From Methylomonas methanica MC09 (lineage in GTDB: Bacteria > Pseudomonadota > Gammaproteobacteria > Methylococcales > Methylomonadaceae), in assembly GCF_000214665.1 (NCBI RefSeq), contig NC_015572.1:1612001-1676000 (forward strand): DNA of 64,000 nucleotides. Direction: 5' to 3'. The translations under genes were made by a program, and so were the position numbers. Below are positions 16,279 to 26,351 of the stretch, piece by piece (the stretch's first letter is position 1; each line of letters begins with the position of its first letter). The notes below the pieces were generated by a model, which was not told where the DNA came from, made no database searches, and worked only from the letters and a program-made list of their open reading frames with translations.

Positions 16279-16916
16279 GTTTCGATGTTGTTTGTTTTGA
16301 TTGCGACAGTACCTTAAGCCGGGTCGAAGGCATAGACGAACTGGCTCGGCGGCAGGGCAGCTTCGAGCAAGTCGCGGCCATGACCGACGCGGCCATGAAC
16401 GGCGAGATGGCCTTGGAGGCGGTTTATGGCGATCGTTTGGGCGTCATCAAACCCGACCAGGCTGCAATAGATTGGCTGGCGGATTTGTATATCGCGGAAA
16501 TGGTCGAGGGTGTGGCGGAAACCGTCAAGACCCTGCAGGAGAACGGCAAACTGATACACATCATCAGCGGCGGCCTGCGGCAGGCAATTTTGCCGCTGGC
16601 GGCCGTGCTCGGTATTCCCGATGAGCGCGTGCATGCGGTGGACGTCATATTCGACGAACAGGGGCAATATGTGGATTTCGCCCGGCATTCGCCGTTGGCG
16701 GTCAGCGGCGGCAAGGCGCGTATTTGCCGGCGGCTGAGGATGCATCACTCATCCTTGGTAATGGTGGGCGACGGCAAAACCGATTTGGAAGCCAAATTGG
16801 CCGGTGCTTACATGATAGGCTTTGGCGGGGTGGTTAAGCGGCCGCTGGTGCAGGAACAGGCCGATCTGTTTTTGGCGGAAACCTCGTTGACCGCGATATT
16901 ACCTTACGTGCTGTAG
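16275..16916 (+). CDS. serB: Phosphoserine phosphatase (HAD family)
   Basis: HAD-superfamily phosphatase for the last step of serine synthesis. Motif I is DCDSTLSRVEGIDELA with the nucleophile Asp and the following acid-base Asp; motif II is ISGGLRQAI; motif IV is GDGKTDLEAKL. The 213 residues and the VEGIDELA segment match SerB. The ATG overlaps the serA stop (ATGA), so translation is coupled. The transaminase gene (serC) is not in the window. Confidence 0.9.
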   Translation: MSFDVVCFDCDSTLSRVEGIDELARRQGSFEQVAAMTDAAMNGEMALEAVYGDRLGVIKPDQAAIDWLADLYIAEMVEGVAETVKTLQENGKLIHIISGGLRQAILPLAAVLGIPDERVHAVDVIFDEQGQYVDFARHSPLAVSGGKARICRRLRMHHSSLVMVGDGKTDLEAKLAGAYMIGFGGVVKRPLVQEQADLFLAETSLTAILPYVL

Positions 16917-16983
16917 CTGGGCTCGATAAGCAGGATTGACAGTGATAGAATTCACAAATTTGAAAAAGCGTTAGAGAGATAAA

Positions 16984-17739
16984 ATGGCAGGGCATAGTAA
17001 GTGGGCGAATATCAAGCACCGTAAAGGCGCGCAGGACGCCAAGCGCGGCAAGATTTTTACCAAGATGATACGGGAAATCACCGTGGCGGCAAAAGGTGCC
17101 GGGGGCGGCGATCCATCCAATAACCCCAGCCTGCGCACCGCGATCGATAAAGCGTTGGGCGCCAATATGAAGCGCGACACCATCGATAACACCATCAAAA
17201 AGGCCATCGGCGCCTTGGACGGGGTGAATTACGAAGAAGTCCGTTACGAAGGTTATGGGCCGGGCGGTACCGCCGTGATGGTGAATTGCCTGACGGATAA
17301 CCGGAATCGTACCGTGGCGGATGTACGGCATGCTTTTTCCAAGCACGGCGGTAATTTGGGTACCGATGGCTCGGTAGCCTATCTGTTTCGAAAGGTCGGC
17401 ATTCTTAGCTTTAACAACGAAGTCGACGAAGATGCCGTCATGGAAACCGCGCTGGAAGCCGGTGCCGAAGATATCGTCACCAACGACGACGGTTCCGTCG
17501 ACGTATTTACCACGCCCGAAGAGTATATGAACGTCAAGGAGGCATTGGTAGCAGCGGGTTTTGAGCCGGAAAATGCCGAAGTGACCATGCATGCCGACAC
17601 CAAAACCGAATTGGACGCCGAAGCCGCGGAAAAAATGATGAAGTTGATTGACAGGCTGGAAGACCTGGATGACGTGCAAGACGTTTATTCCAATGCCGAT
17701 ATCAGCGACGACATCATGGATGCCATGGATAATGCTTAA
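16984..17739 (+). CDS. yebC: YebC/PmpR family protein
   Basis: Member of the YebC/TACO1 family, described both as a DNA-binding transcription regulator and as a factor helping ribosomes through difficult stretches. The 251 residues match the family length. The hallmark N-terminus [21 protein letters not shown] is complete, followed by [20 protein letters not shown] and [18 protein letters not shown]-type ribosome binding site lies just upstream. It precedes ruvCAB, the classic gene order. Confidence 0.95.
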   Translation: MAGHSKWANIKHRKGAQDAKRGKIFTKMIREITVAAKGAGGGDPSNNPSLRTAIDKALGANMKRDTIDNTIKKAIGALDGVNYEEVRYEGYGPGGTAVMVNCLTDNRNRTVADVRHAFSKHGGNLGTDGSVAYLFRKVGILSFNNEVDEDAVMETALEAGAEDIVTNDDGSVDVFTTPEEYMNVKEALVAAGFEPENAEVTMHADTKTELDAEAAEKMMKLIDRLEDLDDVQDVYSNADISDDIMDAMDNA

Positions 17740-17772
17740 TTTCACTTTTATTGAATAGCTATCACTAAGCCA

Positions 17773-18270
17773 TTGTCGAGAATTCTTGGGATTGATCCCG
17801 GTTCGCGTATTACCGGTTACGGCGTGGTGGAAATCACGCCGCGCGGGGTTCGCTATGTAGCCAGCGGTTGCATACGCATACAGGCCGAGGATTTTCCGGC
17901 CAGACTCAAGCAAATCTTCGATGGCGTGACGCAAATCATCGAGCTTTATCAACCTGTGCAAATGGCTATCGAGCAGGTCTTTATGCACAAAAATGCCGAT
18001 TCGGCGCTGAAATTGGGGCAGGCCCGCGGCGCGGCCATTTGCGCGACCTTGAATCAGGATTTGCCGGTATTCGAATATGCGGCCCGCCAGGTCAAGCAGG
18101 CCTTGGTCGGCAAGGGTAATGCCGAAAAACAACAGGTCCAACACATGGTGAAGATACTGTTGGGGATTCAGGGCGAGATGCAGATCGATGCCAGCGACGC
18201 CCTGGCAATCGGTTTGTGCCATCATCATTACCAGCAAACGGCGCAGCGCATCCAAAAGGCGGTATCGTGA
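17773..18270 (+). CDS. ruvC: Holliday junction endonuclease RuvC
   Basis: Dimeric resolvase that nicks Holliday junctions during recombination repair. Acidic catalytic residues are visible: Asp in [14 protein letters not shown], Glu in [16 protein letters not shown], and the paired acids in [14 protein letters not shown]. It starts with TTG, since no ATG or GTG lies at the conserved N-terminus. The product has 165 residues. It overlaps ruvA by GTGA. Confidence 0.96.
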   Translation: MSRILGIDPGSRITGYGVVEITPRGVRYVASGCIRIQAEDFPARLKQIFDGVTQIIELYQPVQMAIEQVFMHKNADSALKLGQARGAAICATLNQDLPVFEYAARQVKQALVGKGNAEKQQVQHMVKILLGIQGEMQIDASDALAIGLCHHHYQQTAQRIQKAVS

Positions 18271-18869
18271 TCGGTTTTTTACGCGGTAAATTGATCCAGA
18301 AAACCCCGCCGCAGCTGGTGCTGGACGTGCAAGGCGTCGGCTACGAGGTCGAAGCGCCGATGACCACCTTCTACGATTTGCCGGCATTGGGCCAGGAAGT
18401 CAAGCTGCATACCCACTTGGTGGTGCGGGAAGATGCGCATATCCTGTTCGGCTTTGCCAGCGAAACCGAGCGCATGCTGTTTAGAACCTTGATCAAAGTC
18501 AACGGCGTCGGTCCCAAGCTGGCGCTAACCATTTTATCCGGACAGAGCGTAGCGGAATTCTACCGCTGTGTCGACGATAACGATGTCAAAGCCCTGGTGA
18601 GATTGCCGGGTGTCGGCCAAAAAACCGCCGAACGCCTGATTATCGAAATGCGCGGCCGTTTGCCTGCCTTGAGCGATTCGGCTTTGGAGGCGGGGCATAA
18701 TCAGACGCCCGCGACCTTGGGTAACAGCCCCAAACTGGAAGCTATTACCGCTCTGTGCGCATTGGGTTATAAGCCGCCGGATGCGGCCAGAATGGTGCAG
18801 GCTATCGCCGTGGAGGATAAAAGCTGCGAGGATATTATCCGGTTGGCGCTACGGGGCACCATTAAATGA
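18267..18869 (+). CDS. ruvA: Holliday junction branch migration protein RuvA
   Basis: Tetrameric DNA-binding subunit that holds the junction and loads RuvB. It starts at GTG 18267 ([12 protein letters not shown]), inside the ruvC stop, giving 200 residues; a longer frame exists but does not match the family. Helix-hairpin-helix motifs are [15 protein letters not shown] and [16 protein letters not shown]; the C-terminal domain III ([16 protein letters not shown]) contacts RuvB. Confidence 0.96.
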   Translation: MIGFLRGKLIQKTPPQLVLDVQGVGYEVEAPMTTFYDLPALGQEVKLHTHLVVREDAHILFGFASETERMLFRTLIKVNGVGPKLALTILSGQSVAEFYRCVDDNDVKALVRLPGVGQKTAERLIIEMRGRLPALSDSALEAGHNQTPATLGNSPKLEAITALCALGYKPPDAARMVQAIAVEDKSCEDIIRLALRGTIK

Positions 18870-19903
18870 TAGAAAGCGACCGCTTGATAACCGCGCAAGG
18901 CGGCAATGACGAAGAGCGTTTGGATCGGGCGATTCGCCCCAAGCGCTTGAAGGACTACGTCGGCCAGAAGGAATTATGCCTGCAAATGGAAATTTTTATT
19001 CAGGCGGCGGTGAGCCGTTCCGAGGCCTTGGATCATGTGTTGATCTTCGGTCCGCCGGGCTTGGGTAAGACCACTTTGGCCAATATCGTGGCCGCGGAGA
19101 TGAATGTCAACATTCGTCAGACTTCCGGCCCGGTGTTGGATAAGGCCGGCGATTTGGCCGCGTTGTTGACCAATTTACAGGCCCACGACGTTTTATTCAT
19201 CGACGAAATCCACAGGCTTAGCCCGCAGGTTGAAGAAGTGCTATATCCTGCTATGGAAGACTACCAGATTGATATTATAATAGGCGAAGGCCCCGCCGCC
19301 CGTTCGATCAAGCTGGATTTGCCACCTTTTACCCTGGTTGGCGCCACCACCCGCGCCGGGTTGCTGACCTCGCCGTTGCGCGACCGGTTTGGCATCGTCC
19401 AGCGCCTGGAGTTTTACAGTATCGAAGAACTGGCCAGCATCGTCAGCCGCTCGGCGAAACTGTTGGGGATTGCCATGGATAGCGGTGGCGGCGATGAAAT
19501 TGCCTGCCGCTCCAGAGGTACCCCGCGAATTGCCAATCGGCTATTGCGGCGGGTACGGGATTTTGCGGAAGTGAAGGGCAACGGCATCATCAACCGGGAT
19601 ATTGCCCGGCAAGCTTTGGAAATGCTGAAAATCGATCAACATGGCTTCGATATGTTGGATCGCAAGTTGCTGATGGCCATGATCGAACATTTTCAAGGTG
19701 GGCCGGTCGGTTTGGACACCCTGGCCGCGGTTATTAGCGAAGAACGCGGTACCGTGGAAGACGTGTTGGAGCCGTATCTTTTGCAGCAAGGATTTATCAT
19801 GCGCACCCCGCGCGGCCGGGTGGTGACGCATAAAGCGTATAGCCATTTCGGCTTGCAGCCGCCCAAGCAACAGCTCGGCAATGCTGATATTTTTGATAGT
19901 TAA
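18866..19903 (+). CDS. ruvB: Holliday junction branch migration helicase RuvB
   Basis: Hexameric AAA+ motor that drives branch migration. Walker A is GPPGLGKTT, Walker B is FIDEIHRL, sensor 1 is [10 protein letters not shown], and the arginine-finger region is SPLRDRFGI. The C-terminal winged helix ends [17 protein letters not shown]. The 345 residues are normal. The ATG overlaps the ruvA stop, so ruvC, ruvA and ruvB are translationally coupled. Confidence 0.97.
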   Translation: MIESDRLITAQGGNDEERLDRAIRPKRLKDYVGQKELCLQMEIFIQAAVSRSEALDHVLIFGPPGLGKTTLANIVAAEMNVNIRQTSGPVLDKAGDLAALLTNLQAHDVLFIDEIHRLSPQVEEVLYPAMEDYQIDIIIGEGPAARSIKLDLPPFTLVGATTRAGLLTSPLRDRFGIVQRLEFYSIEELASIVSRSAKLLGIAMDSGGGDEIACRSRGTPRIANRLLRRVRDFAEVKGNGIINRDIARQALEMLKIDQHGFDMLDRKLLMAMIEHFQGGPVGLDTLAAVISEERGTVEDVLEPYLLQQGFIMRTPRGRVVTHKAYSHFGLQPPKQQLGNADIFDS

Positions 19904-19921
19904 TGATTCGTTAAGGGGCGG

Positions 19922-20317
19922 ATGAAAGTATTTAGTTGGCCGGTCAGGGTTTACTATGAAGACACCGATGCCGGCGGTGTGGTGTTTTACGCCAATTACT
20001 TGAAGTTTTTCGAGCGGGCCAGAACAGAGATGCTGCGCAGTTACGGTTTCGAACAGGATCGGCTGATTGCAGAGGATAATGTGATTTTTGTGGTGCGCTC
20101 GGTCAGCATCGATTATCTGAAACCGGCGCGATTCAATGAACAAATCCTGGTTAATGCGGAAATCATTGAAAATAAAAAAACCAGTCTTACATTTGAGCAA
20201 ACCATTACTCGTCAAAATGATCTGATATGCAGCGGTAAAGTGCGCATAGCCTGCCTTGATGCGCAAAGCATGAAACCCAAACTTATCCCTATTGCCATTT
20301 TGGAGCAATTAACTTAG
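19922..20317 (+). CDS. ybgC: Tol-Pal-associated acyl-CoA thioesterase
   Basis: Small hotdog-fold thioesterase, 131 residues, acting in the cytoplasm on acyl-CoA. The family motif YYEDTDAGGVVFYANYLKFFERARTE is complete, with the catalytic Asp in YEDTDAGG. AAGGGG lies directly before the start codon. It opens the tol-pal cluster 18 bp after ruvB, as in most gammaproteobacteria. Confidence 0.95.
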   Translation: MKVFSWPVRVYYEDTDAGGVVFYANYLKFFERARTEMLRSYGFEQDRLIAEDNVIFVVRSVSIDYLKPARFNEQILVNAEIIENKKTSLTFEQTITRQNDLICSGKVRIACLDAQSMKPKLIPIAILEQLT

Positions 20318-20995
20318 ATGAACACCGATTTATCCATCTTGCATCTGGTCAAAGAGGCCAGTTTTGTCGTTCAATTCGTGATGTTTATTTTGCTGTCGGC
20401 TTCGATAGCCTCGTGGACATTTATCTTTACCAAGCGTAAGGAGCTGAGTGAGGCAATTTCGATTACCGAAGATTTTGAGGACGAATTCTGGTCGGGCGTG
20501 GGTTTGGCCGAATTGTATAAAAAAATGGCCAGCGACCGTTTCGAGCCGGAAGGCATCGAGAAAATTTTCCTGGCCGGTTATCGGGAGTTTGCCCGCATGC
20601 GCCAGAAAGGCGAAGTCGAGCCCGCCGTGCAGGTGGAAAGCGCGCAGCGGGCCATGCGTATCGAATTGTCGCGGGAACTGGACAGATTGGATGAAACCCT
20701 GCCGTTTCTGGCTACGGTAGGTTCCACCAGTCCTTACATCGGCTTGTTCGGTACAGTATGGGGCATCATGAATTCGTTTCGGGCCCTGGGTGAAATCAAA
20801 AACGCCACGTTGGCCAATGTCGCACCGGGCATTTCCGAGGCTCTGATTGCGACGGCGATCGGCTTGTTTGCGGCCATTCCGGCGGTTATTGCCTATAACC
20901 GGTTCTCCACCCGTTTGGACCGATTGGCGGGGCGGTACGAGCTTTTTATCGACGAATTCGTGGTGCTTTTGCAAAGACAGGCGCACAGTAAATGA
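20318..20995 (+). CDS. tolQ: Tol-Pal system inner-membrane protein TolQ
   Basis: Proton-channel subunit of the Tol motor that constricts the outer membrane at division. Three membrane segments are visible: residues about 15-36 (VVQFVMFILLSASIASWTF), about 130-155 (PYIGLFGTVWGIMNSF) and about 170-195 (ISEALIATAIGLFAAIPAVIAY). These follow the TolQ/ExbB/MotA pattern. The start immediately follows the ybgC stop. It overlaps tolR by ATGA. Confidence 0.96.
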   Translation: MNTDLSILHLVKEASFVVQFVMFILLSASIASWTFIFTKRKELSEAISITEDFEDEFWSGVGLAELYKKMASDRFEPEGIEKIFLAGYREFARMRQKGEVEPAVQVESAQRAMRIELSRELDRLDETLPFLATVGSTSPYIGLFGTVWGIMNSFRALGEIKNATLANVAPGISEALIATAIGLFAAIPAVIAYNRFSTRLDRLAGRYELFIDEFVVLLQRQAHSK

Positions 20996-21438
20996 ATGTA
21001 GGCAGCGGTAGCAACCGAAGAACCCGCAAACGCCGTGGTCCGATGGCCGAGATTAACGTCGTTCCCTATATCGACGTTACGTTCGTGCTGTTGATGATTT
21101 TTATGATTACCGCACCCTTGGTGCAAACCGGTGTGGACGTGGATTTGCCGCAGGCGGACGCTGCGGCCGTCGATTTAAAAGACGAACCGCCGGTAATTGT
21201 GTCGATCAAGCATGACGGTAGTTTCTATATCGACGTTGGCGACAGACAGGATGAGCCGGTTGACGAACAGACCTTGTACACCCGTGTGGCTGCTGTGTTT
21301 CGGAATAACCCGCAAGCGCAAATCTATGTGCGCGGCGATCATATGGTCGAATACGGCAAAATCGTTACCGTCATGGTGGCGCTGAAAGCGGCGGGTGCGC
21401 CTAAGGTGGGCCTGATGACAACGCCACCCGAGAATTAA
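20992..21438 (+). CDS. tolR: Tol-Pal system protein TolR
   Basis: Second stator subunit, with one membrane helix and a periplasmic domain. The helix (VTFVLLMIFMITAPLVQTG) carries the conserved acidic residue just ahead of it in INVVPYIDVTFV, which in the family takes up the proton. The periplasmic part has QIYVRGDHMVEYGKIVTVM. 148 residues, typical. It overlaps tolQ by 4 bases. Confidence 0.96.
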   Translation: MNVGSGSNRRTRKRRGPMAEINVVPYIDVTFVLLMIFMITAPLVQTGVDVDLPQADAAAVDLKDEPPVIVSIKHDGSFYIDVGDRQDEPVDEQTLYTRVAAVFRNNPQAQIYVRGDHMVEYGKIVTVMVALKAAGAPKVGLMTTPPEN

Positions 21439-21451
21439 TATCACTACTCAG

Positions 21452-22897
21452 ATGTGGAAATTTAGAACTTCTCTTGCATTGGCGTTGGCGCTGCATATCG
21501 CCATACTGTTGATGTTCGGTTTTAGTTTTACCCCCGATCCGGATATGGTTAAAGTCGAGCCTGTACCTGAGATTGTGGAAGCGACCGTTCTGGACGATAC
21601 GCAGATTCAGGCCGAAGCCGATAGATTGAAACAGGCCGAAGAAGATAAGCGCCAAGCTGAAATAGAGCACCAGCAACAGTTGGAAAATGCGCGCAAATCA
21701 GAGCAGCAACTATTGGAGCAAGCTAAAAAACAGCGCTTGCAGGAAGAGAAAAAAGCTCAGGAAGCGGCCGAAAAACTAAAGCAGCAAGCTTTGGAAGAGC
21801 AAAAAAAGCGCGAACAGTTGGAAATCAGCCGCCGAGAAGAGGAGCGCAAACTACAGGAAGCCAGGGAAAAGCGTTTGCAGGAAGAGAAAAAAGTCCAGGC
21901 GGCGGCTGAAAAACAAAAGCAGCTGGAAGCCGAAAAACGGGCTCAAGAGAAAAAACAACAGGAACTAAAGGCTGCCGAGGCTAAAGAGAAGGCAGAAAAA
22001 GAAAAACAAATCGCTGCGGAAAAGGCCAAGGCCGAGCAGCAAAAGAAAGCCCTCGAGCAAAAAACCAAGACTGAAGCGGAAAAACAAGCCGCTATAGCCG
22101 CTGAAAAAGCCAAGGCTGCCGAAGCCAAAGCTAAAGCGGAAAAAGACCAACAATTGGCGGCTGCAAAAATCAAACAGGATGCGGCGCAAAAGTTGGAAAT
22201 GGAACGGAAAGCCAAAGCCGAGGCCGAAAAACAAGCGGCTTTAGCGGCGGAAAAAACCAAACAGGCTGCCGAAGCTAAAGCGAAGGCGGAAAAAGACAAA
22301 CAATTGGCAGCGGAAAAGGCCGAAAAGGAACGCCAAGCGAAACTGGAGGCGGAAAAAGCCGAGAAAGAAAAACAAGCTGCTGAAGCGGCTGCTAAGGCGA
22401 AAGCGGCGGCGGAAGCCAAAGCAAAAGCCGAGGCAGAGGCCAAAGCAAAGGCTGAGGCAGACGCTAAGGCCAAAGCGGAAAAAGAACGTTTGGCTGCGGA
22501 GGCAGCAGCAAAGGCAAAAGCCGAGCAAGAAAAACAGGCTGCGGAAGCAGCGGCGGCTGCTAAAGCTGAACAAGAAAGACAGGCCGCCGCGGCAGCCAAG
22601 GCCGAGTCGGACAAGCAAGCCAGTTTGGCGGCGCAGCAAGCCATTATGCGCAAGGTCGAAGGTGCCTGGACTCGCCCGATGACGGCAACGGCCGGCTTGA
22701 AATGCACGATTCAGGTAAAATTGCTGGCTAGTGGCGAAGTCATGGAGGCAGTGGTGGTGAGTAGTAGCGGGGACGCTATTTTCGACCGGTCGGCGGAGAA
22801 CGCGGTCAGAAAAGCCTCACCTTTACCTGTTCCGCAAGATCGGGAATTGTTTAATCAAAAATTTAGAGTTTTTGCGTTTGTATTTAAACCGGAATAA
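21452..22897 (+). CDS. tolA: Tol-Pal system protein TolA
   Basis: Energy-transducing link between TolQR and the outer membrane. Residues 5-25 are one membrane helix. Residues about 55-400 are an uninterrupted Ala/Lys/Glu/Gln-rich helix (KAKAE-type repeats) that spans the periplasm. The C-terminal globular domain (about 400-481, AGLKCTIQVKLLASGEVM, then SGDAIFDRSAENAVRKAS) binds TolB and Pal. At 481 residues it is longer than the 421 of E. coli, because of the helix. The DNA repeats here come from this biased composition. Confidence 0.95.
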   Translation: MWKFRTSLALALALHIAILLMFGFSFTPDPDMVKVEPVPEIVEATVLDDTQIQAEADRLKQAEEDKRQAEIEHQQQLENARKSEQQLLEQAKKQRLQEEKKAQEAAEKLKQQALEEQKKREQLEISRREEERKLQEAREKRLQEEKKVQAAAEKQKQLEAEKRAQEKKQQELKAAEAKEKAEKEKQIAAEKAKAEQQKKALEQKTKTEAEKQAAIAAEKAKAAEAKAKAEKDQQLAAAKIKQDAAQKLEMERKAKAEAEKQAALAAEKTKQAAEAKAKAEKDKQLAAEKAEKERQAKLEAEKAEKEKQAAEAAAKAKAAAEAKAKAEAEAKAKAEADAKAKAEKERLAAEAAAKAKAEQEKQAAEAAAAAKAEQERQAAAAAKAESDKQASLAAQQAIMRKVEGAWTRPMTATAGLKCTIQVKLLASGEVMEAVVVSSSGDAIFDRSAENAVRKASPLPVPQDRELFNQKFRVFAFVFKPE

Positions 22898-22915
22898 TTA
22901 ATACGGAAACACAAT

Positions 22916-24199
22916 ATGAGTTTAGTAACAAAAACGTTCTTCATGGGCTTATTGCTTGCTTTGTTATCGGTAGCCCAAGCGGAAGAATTGACCATCGAAA
23001 TCACCAAAGGCTCGCAAACCGCCGTGCCGATTGCGATTGTGCCGTTCGCTCAACAGGGTGCAGTTGGCAACGTCAAGCTAACCGAGGTGATCAACTCGGA
23101 TTTGGCCGGCAGCGGTTTTTTTAAAACGCTGGCCGAAGAAGATATGCTGACTCAACCCAGCGAGCCGGAAAAAGTAAATTTTCGGGATTGGCAGGTACTG
23201 GGCCAGGATTATTTGGTCATCGGGCAGGTAGTAGGCAATGGCGGCAGTTTTAATATCCAATTCCATTTGTTCAACGTGCATAACGGCCAACTGTTGATGG
23301 GCTACAAGCTGACTGTGGGCGGCAACGAACTGCGGCGCGCGGCTCACCATATCAGCGACTTGATTTACGAAAAACTGACCGGACGGAAGGGGGCGTTCAA
23401 TACCCGTATTGCTTATGTGACCAGCGCTGCAAGAGGCAACGGCAAACAATACATGCTGCAAGTGGCGGATGCGGACGGTTATAACCCCAGAACCATAGCC
23501 GAGTCTCCCGAACCTATTATGGCGCCTGCCTGGTCGCCGGACGGGTCGAAAATTGCGTATGTGTCGTTTCATACCAAACGTTCGGAAATTTTTGTACAAA
23601 CTCTGGCTACAGGCCAGCGGCAAAGCGTTTCCTCGTATCCCGGTATAAACGGCGCGCCGGCTTTCTCGCCGGACGGTAGCCGCTTGGCCATTACCTTGTC
23701 GAAAGATGGCAGCCCGGATATTTATGTGTTAAACCTTGCCAATCGGAATTTGACCCGCTTGACCTCGGGGTTGTCGATCGATACCGAACCGTCCTGGTCT
23801 CCGGATGGCAGTACCATTGTGTTTACCTCCGATCAAGGCGGCAAACCGCAGCTGTACATGATTCCAAGTACCGGCGGTAGACCGACCCGCCTGACGTTTC
23901 AGGGCGATTATAATGCCAGGGGACGTTTTTCCGCGGATGGCAGAAGCTTGGCCATGGTCAACGGCAACGGCGGCAGATACCGTATCGCGGTGATGGATAT
24001 GGCATCCCGAACCGTCAACGTGTTAAGCGAAGGCAATCTGGACGAATCGCCCAGTTTTGCGCCTAACGGCAGTATGATTCTGTTTTCAGCAAACAAAGGC
24101 GGCAGATCGGTGTTGTCGGTGGTTTCCACCGATGGGGCCATGCAGCAAAAACTGGACTTTCAAAGTGGCGGCGTGCGAGAGCCGGCCTGGGCACCTTAA
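22916..24199 (+). CDS. tolB: Tol-Pal system periplasmic protein TolB
   Basis: Periplasmic beta-propeller protein that links TolA to Pal. Signal peptide 1-22 (ending AQA), N-terminal domain to about residue 150, then propeller blades with the repeated [12 protein letters not shown] type motif ([48 protein letters not shown]). 427 residues, normal for the family. It lies 18 bp after tolA. Confidence 0.96.
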   Translation: MSLVTKTFFMGLLLALLSVAQAEELTIEITKGSQTAVPIAIVPFAQQGAVGNVKLTEVINSDLAGSGFFKTLAEEDMLTQPSEPEKVNFRDWQVLGQDYLVIGQVVGNGGSFNIQFHLFNVHNGQLLMGYKLTVGGNELRRAAHHISDLIYEKLTGRKGAFNTRIAYVTSAARGNGKQYMLQVADADGYNPRTIAESPEPIMAPAWSPDGSKIAYVSFHTKRSEIFVQTLATGQRQSVSSYPGINGAPAFSPDGSRLAITLSKDGSPDIYVLNLANRNLTRLTSGLSIDTEPSWSPDGSTIVFTSDQGGKPQLYMIPSTGGRPTRLTFQGDYNARGRFSADGRSLAMVNGNGGRYRIAVMDMASRTVNVLSEGNLDESPSFAPNGSMILFSANKGGRSVLSVVSTDGAMQQKLDFQSGGVREPAWAP

Positions 24200-24250
24200 A
24201 AGCCAAAAACTAATTTTTTCGTTTGAACTTTAAAATCTTGGAGATGATGT

Positions 24251-24826
24251 ATGAAATTGAATAAAGCCCATTTGGTTTTCGCTATGATGGCTGTATTGGC
24301 GACCGGTTGCAGTTCGACCGAAGAAGAAGGCAGTTTGGTGGACGGCAGCCAAAGCGGTGCCGACGCCTCGACCAGCGGCTACAACGATGGTTCCATGTCC
24401 GGCACTCAGTTCGGTTCCGGCGACGGTTATAATTCAGGTTCCGGCTATGGCTCAGGTTCAAACTTAGGTCCTGAATTCAGCGATCCTAACAATCCGTTGT
24501 CTAAGCAGGTGATCTACTTTGAACTGGACAGCAGCCAGGTTAAGCAGGATTATGTGCCGGTAGTCGCGGCTCACGCTCAGTATTTGGCCTCTCATCCGAA
24601 TCAACACGTGATTTTGTCCGGCCATGCCGACGAAAGAGGTTCCAGCGAATATAACATCGCGTTGGGCGAACAACGCGCCAAATCGGTCGAGCGTATGATG
24701 CGTTCGCAAGGCGTGACTGCCGGCCAGTTGGAAGTAGTGAGCTATGGCGAAGAAAAACCCGCTGTTTCCGGCCACGATGAGTCTGCGTGGCAAATGAACC
24801 GTCGTGTAGAAGTAGGCTATCAATGA
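24251..24826 (+). CDS. pal: Peptidoglycan-associated lipoprotein Pal
   Basis: Outer-membrane lipoprotein with an OmpA-like domain that grips peptidoglycan. Lipobox LATGC places the lipidated Cys at residue 20. A Gly/Ser-rich spacer follows, then the OmpA domain (VIYFELDSSQVKQDY, LSGHADERGSSEYNIALGEQRAKSV) with the diaminopimelate-contacting Asp and Arg. 191 residues. Its stop overlaps the ATG of cpoB. Confidence 0.96.
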   Translation: MKLNKAHLVFAMMAVLATGCSSTEEEGSLVDGSQSGADASTSGYNDGSMSGTQFGSGDGYNSGSGYGSGSNLGPEFSDPNNPLSKQVIYFELDSSQVKQDYVPVVAAHAQYLASHPNQHVILSGHADERGSSEYNIALGEQRAKSVERMMRSQGVTAGQLEVVSYGEEKPAVSGHDESAWQMNRRVEVGYQ

Positions 24827-25689
24827 AAAAAACTGCACTTTTAATGCTCTGCGCTCATTTTGGTCTGATGACCGAAGCGGGCGCGCTGCCTGTCAATAAT
24901 TCCGGCTATCAGGGAAATGCTGGCTATGGAGCTCCTGCCGCAGGTGCCGATAGCGCTATTTTTGAAGTATTAGGAAGATTGGAGCAGTTGCAATTGGAAG
25001 TGCAGCAACTCAGAGGCATAGTGGAAGAGCAGTCTCAAACCATCGCCGATCTGGAGCGTAAGCAAAGCAACATGTATTCGGACTTGGACGACAGAATACA
25101 GTTGCTAAGCTCGCCGGCTCAGCCGGCGGGAGCCCAATCTGCCACTACGGACACTGCTCAAGCGGCAGTACCGGCAAGCGCGGCTACGGCAACAGCGACT
25201 GAACAACCCGCAGCGGCTGCCGCCACAGTTGCCCCTACGCCTGCCGCACCCGAAACGCCTGTCGCCGAGGTCAAAGCCGCCGAAACACCTGCTGTGCCCG
25301 TCGTGGCAAAAGCCAGTGAAAAAGAGCGTTACCAAGAAGCGTACGAAACCTTGCGGAACGGCCATAATGCCAAGGCTATTCAGATGTTCGAAGCTTTGCA
25401 AAGCGATTTTCCGGCGGGCGAATTCAGCGATAATGCCCAATATTGGCTGGGAGAAGCCTATAAAATCAATCGGGAATACGACAAGGCGAGGGCGGCCTTC
25501 AACAAGGTTGTCAGTCAGTATCCCAAAAGTTCGAAGGTGCCCGATGCGTTGTTAAAATTGGGTTATATCGAATTCGACCAACAGAACATGGCTAAAGCGC
25601 GCGATTATTTAACCGGGATTACCACCAGCTACCCGGAGACAACCGCCGCGCACTTGGCGAGCAAAAAACTGGCGCAAATGCCGCAATAA
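24823..25689 (+). CDS. cpoB: Cell division coordinator CpoB (YbgF)
   Basis: Periplasmic protein that coordinates cell wall synthesis with Tol-driven constriction. Signal peptide 1-22, a coiled-coil trimer segment (about 45-90, LGRLEQLQLEVQQLRGIVEEQSQ), an Ala/Pro-rich linker, and C-terminal TPR repeats (YQEAYETLRNGHNAKAIQMF, YWLGEAYKINREYDKARAAF). The start is ATG 24823 overlapping the pal stop; a frame opening 12 codons earlier lies within pal and lacks the signal peptide position. 288 residues. Confidence 0.94.
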   Translation: MKKTALLMLCAHFGLMTEAGALPVNNSGYQGNAGYGAPAAGADSAIFEVLGRLEQLQLEVQQLRGIVEEQSQTIADLERKQSNMYSDLDDRIQLLSSPAQPAGAQSATTDTAQAAVPASAATATATEQPAAAAATVAPTPAAPETPVAEVKAAETPAVPVVAKASEKERYQEAYETLRNGHNAKAIQMFEALQSDFPAGEFSDNAQYWLGEAYKINREYDKARAAFNKVVSQYPKSSKVPDALLKLGYIEFDQQNMAKARDYLTGITTSYPETTAAHLASKKLAQMPQ

Positions 25690-25696
25690 ATTTCGC

Positions 25697-26341
25697 ATGG
25701 ATTTATCGCTCCGTATTACGGAAATTTTTTATTCCTTGCAAGGCGAGTCGAGTACGGTTGGTCTGCCCACGGTGTTTATCCGCCTGACCGGCTGTCCGCT
25801 ACGCTGCGGTTATTGCGATACCGCTTATGCGTTTAACGGCGGAGAAAAACAAACCCTGCCGCAAATCATGTCGCAAGTAAAAAGTTACGCTACCCGGTAT
25901 GTCACCGTGACAGGCGGCGAACCTTTGGCACAACCCGCTTGCAATGCGTTAATGGTCGAGTTGCTGGATGCGGGTTTTCAGGTGTCTTTGGAAACCAGCG
26001 GCGCATTGGATGTTTCAGGCGTCGATCCCCGCGTCGTCAAGGTGATGGATTTGAAAACGCCGGGGTCGGGGGAAATGCGGCGTAACCTGTACAACAATAT
26101 TAGCTTCCTGACCGCACAGGATCAGGTCAAATTCGTGATTGCCGACGAAGCCGATTACCAGTGGTCCAAGCAACAATTGACGGAGCACCGGTTGACGGAC
26201 CGTTGCCAGGTGTTGTTTTCGCCGGTCATGGGCACAATGCCGGCAGTCAGTTTGGCGGACTGGATTTTAGCGGATCAACTACCGGTTCGGTTTCAAATTC
26301 AATTGCACAAATATCTTTGGGATGATGCACGAGGAAAATAG
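25697..26341 (+). CDS. queE: 7-carboxy-7-deazaguanine synthase
   Basis: Radical-SAM enzyme of queuosine synthesis, converting 6-carboxytetrahydropterin to 7-carboxy-7-deazaguanine. The iron-sulfur triad is in [16 protein letters not shown] (CxxxCxxC), followed by TGGEPLAQP, the SAM-binding GGE motif. N-terminus [18 protein letters not shown] is the family start. 214 residues. It begins 7 bp after cpoB and runs into queC. Confidence 0.95.
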   Translation: MDLSLRITEIFYSLQGESSTVGLPTVFIRLTGCPLRCGYCDTAYAFNGGEKQTLPQIMSQVKSYATRYVTVTGGEPLAQPACNALMVELLDAGFQVSLETSGALDVSGVDPRVVKVMDLKTPGSGEMRRNLYNNISFLTAQDQVKFVIADEADYQWSKQQLTEHRLTDRCQVLFSPVMGTMPAVSLADWILADQLPVRFQIQLHKYLWDDARGK

Positions 26342-26351
26342 TCTAAAGGCC

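Noticed and set aside
16834..18387. Minus-strand open frame of 517 codons over yebC, ruvC and ruvA
   Set aside because: It is the shadow of three well-recognised plus-strand genes in a GC-biased region; its translation is His- and Phe-rich without any domain.
21943..22707. Minus-strand Ala/Ser/Phe-rich frame and DNA repeats in tolA
   Set aside because: Both follow from the Ala-Lys-Glu helix of TolA; they are no separate gene or repeat family.
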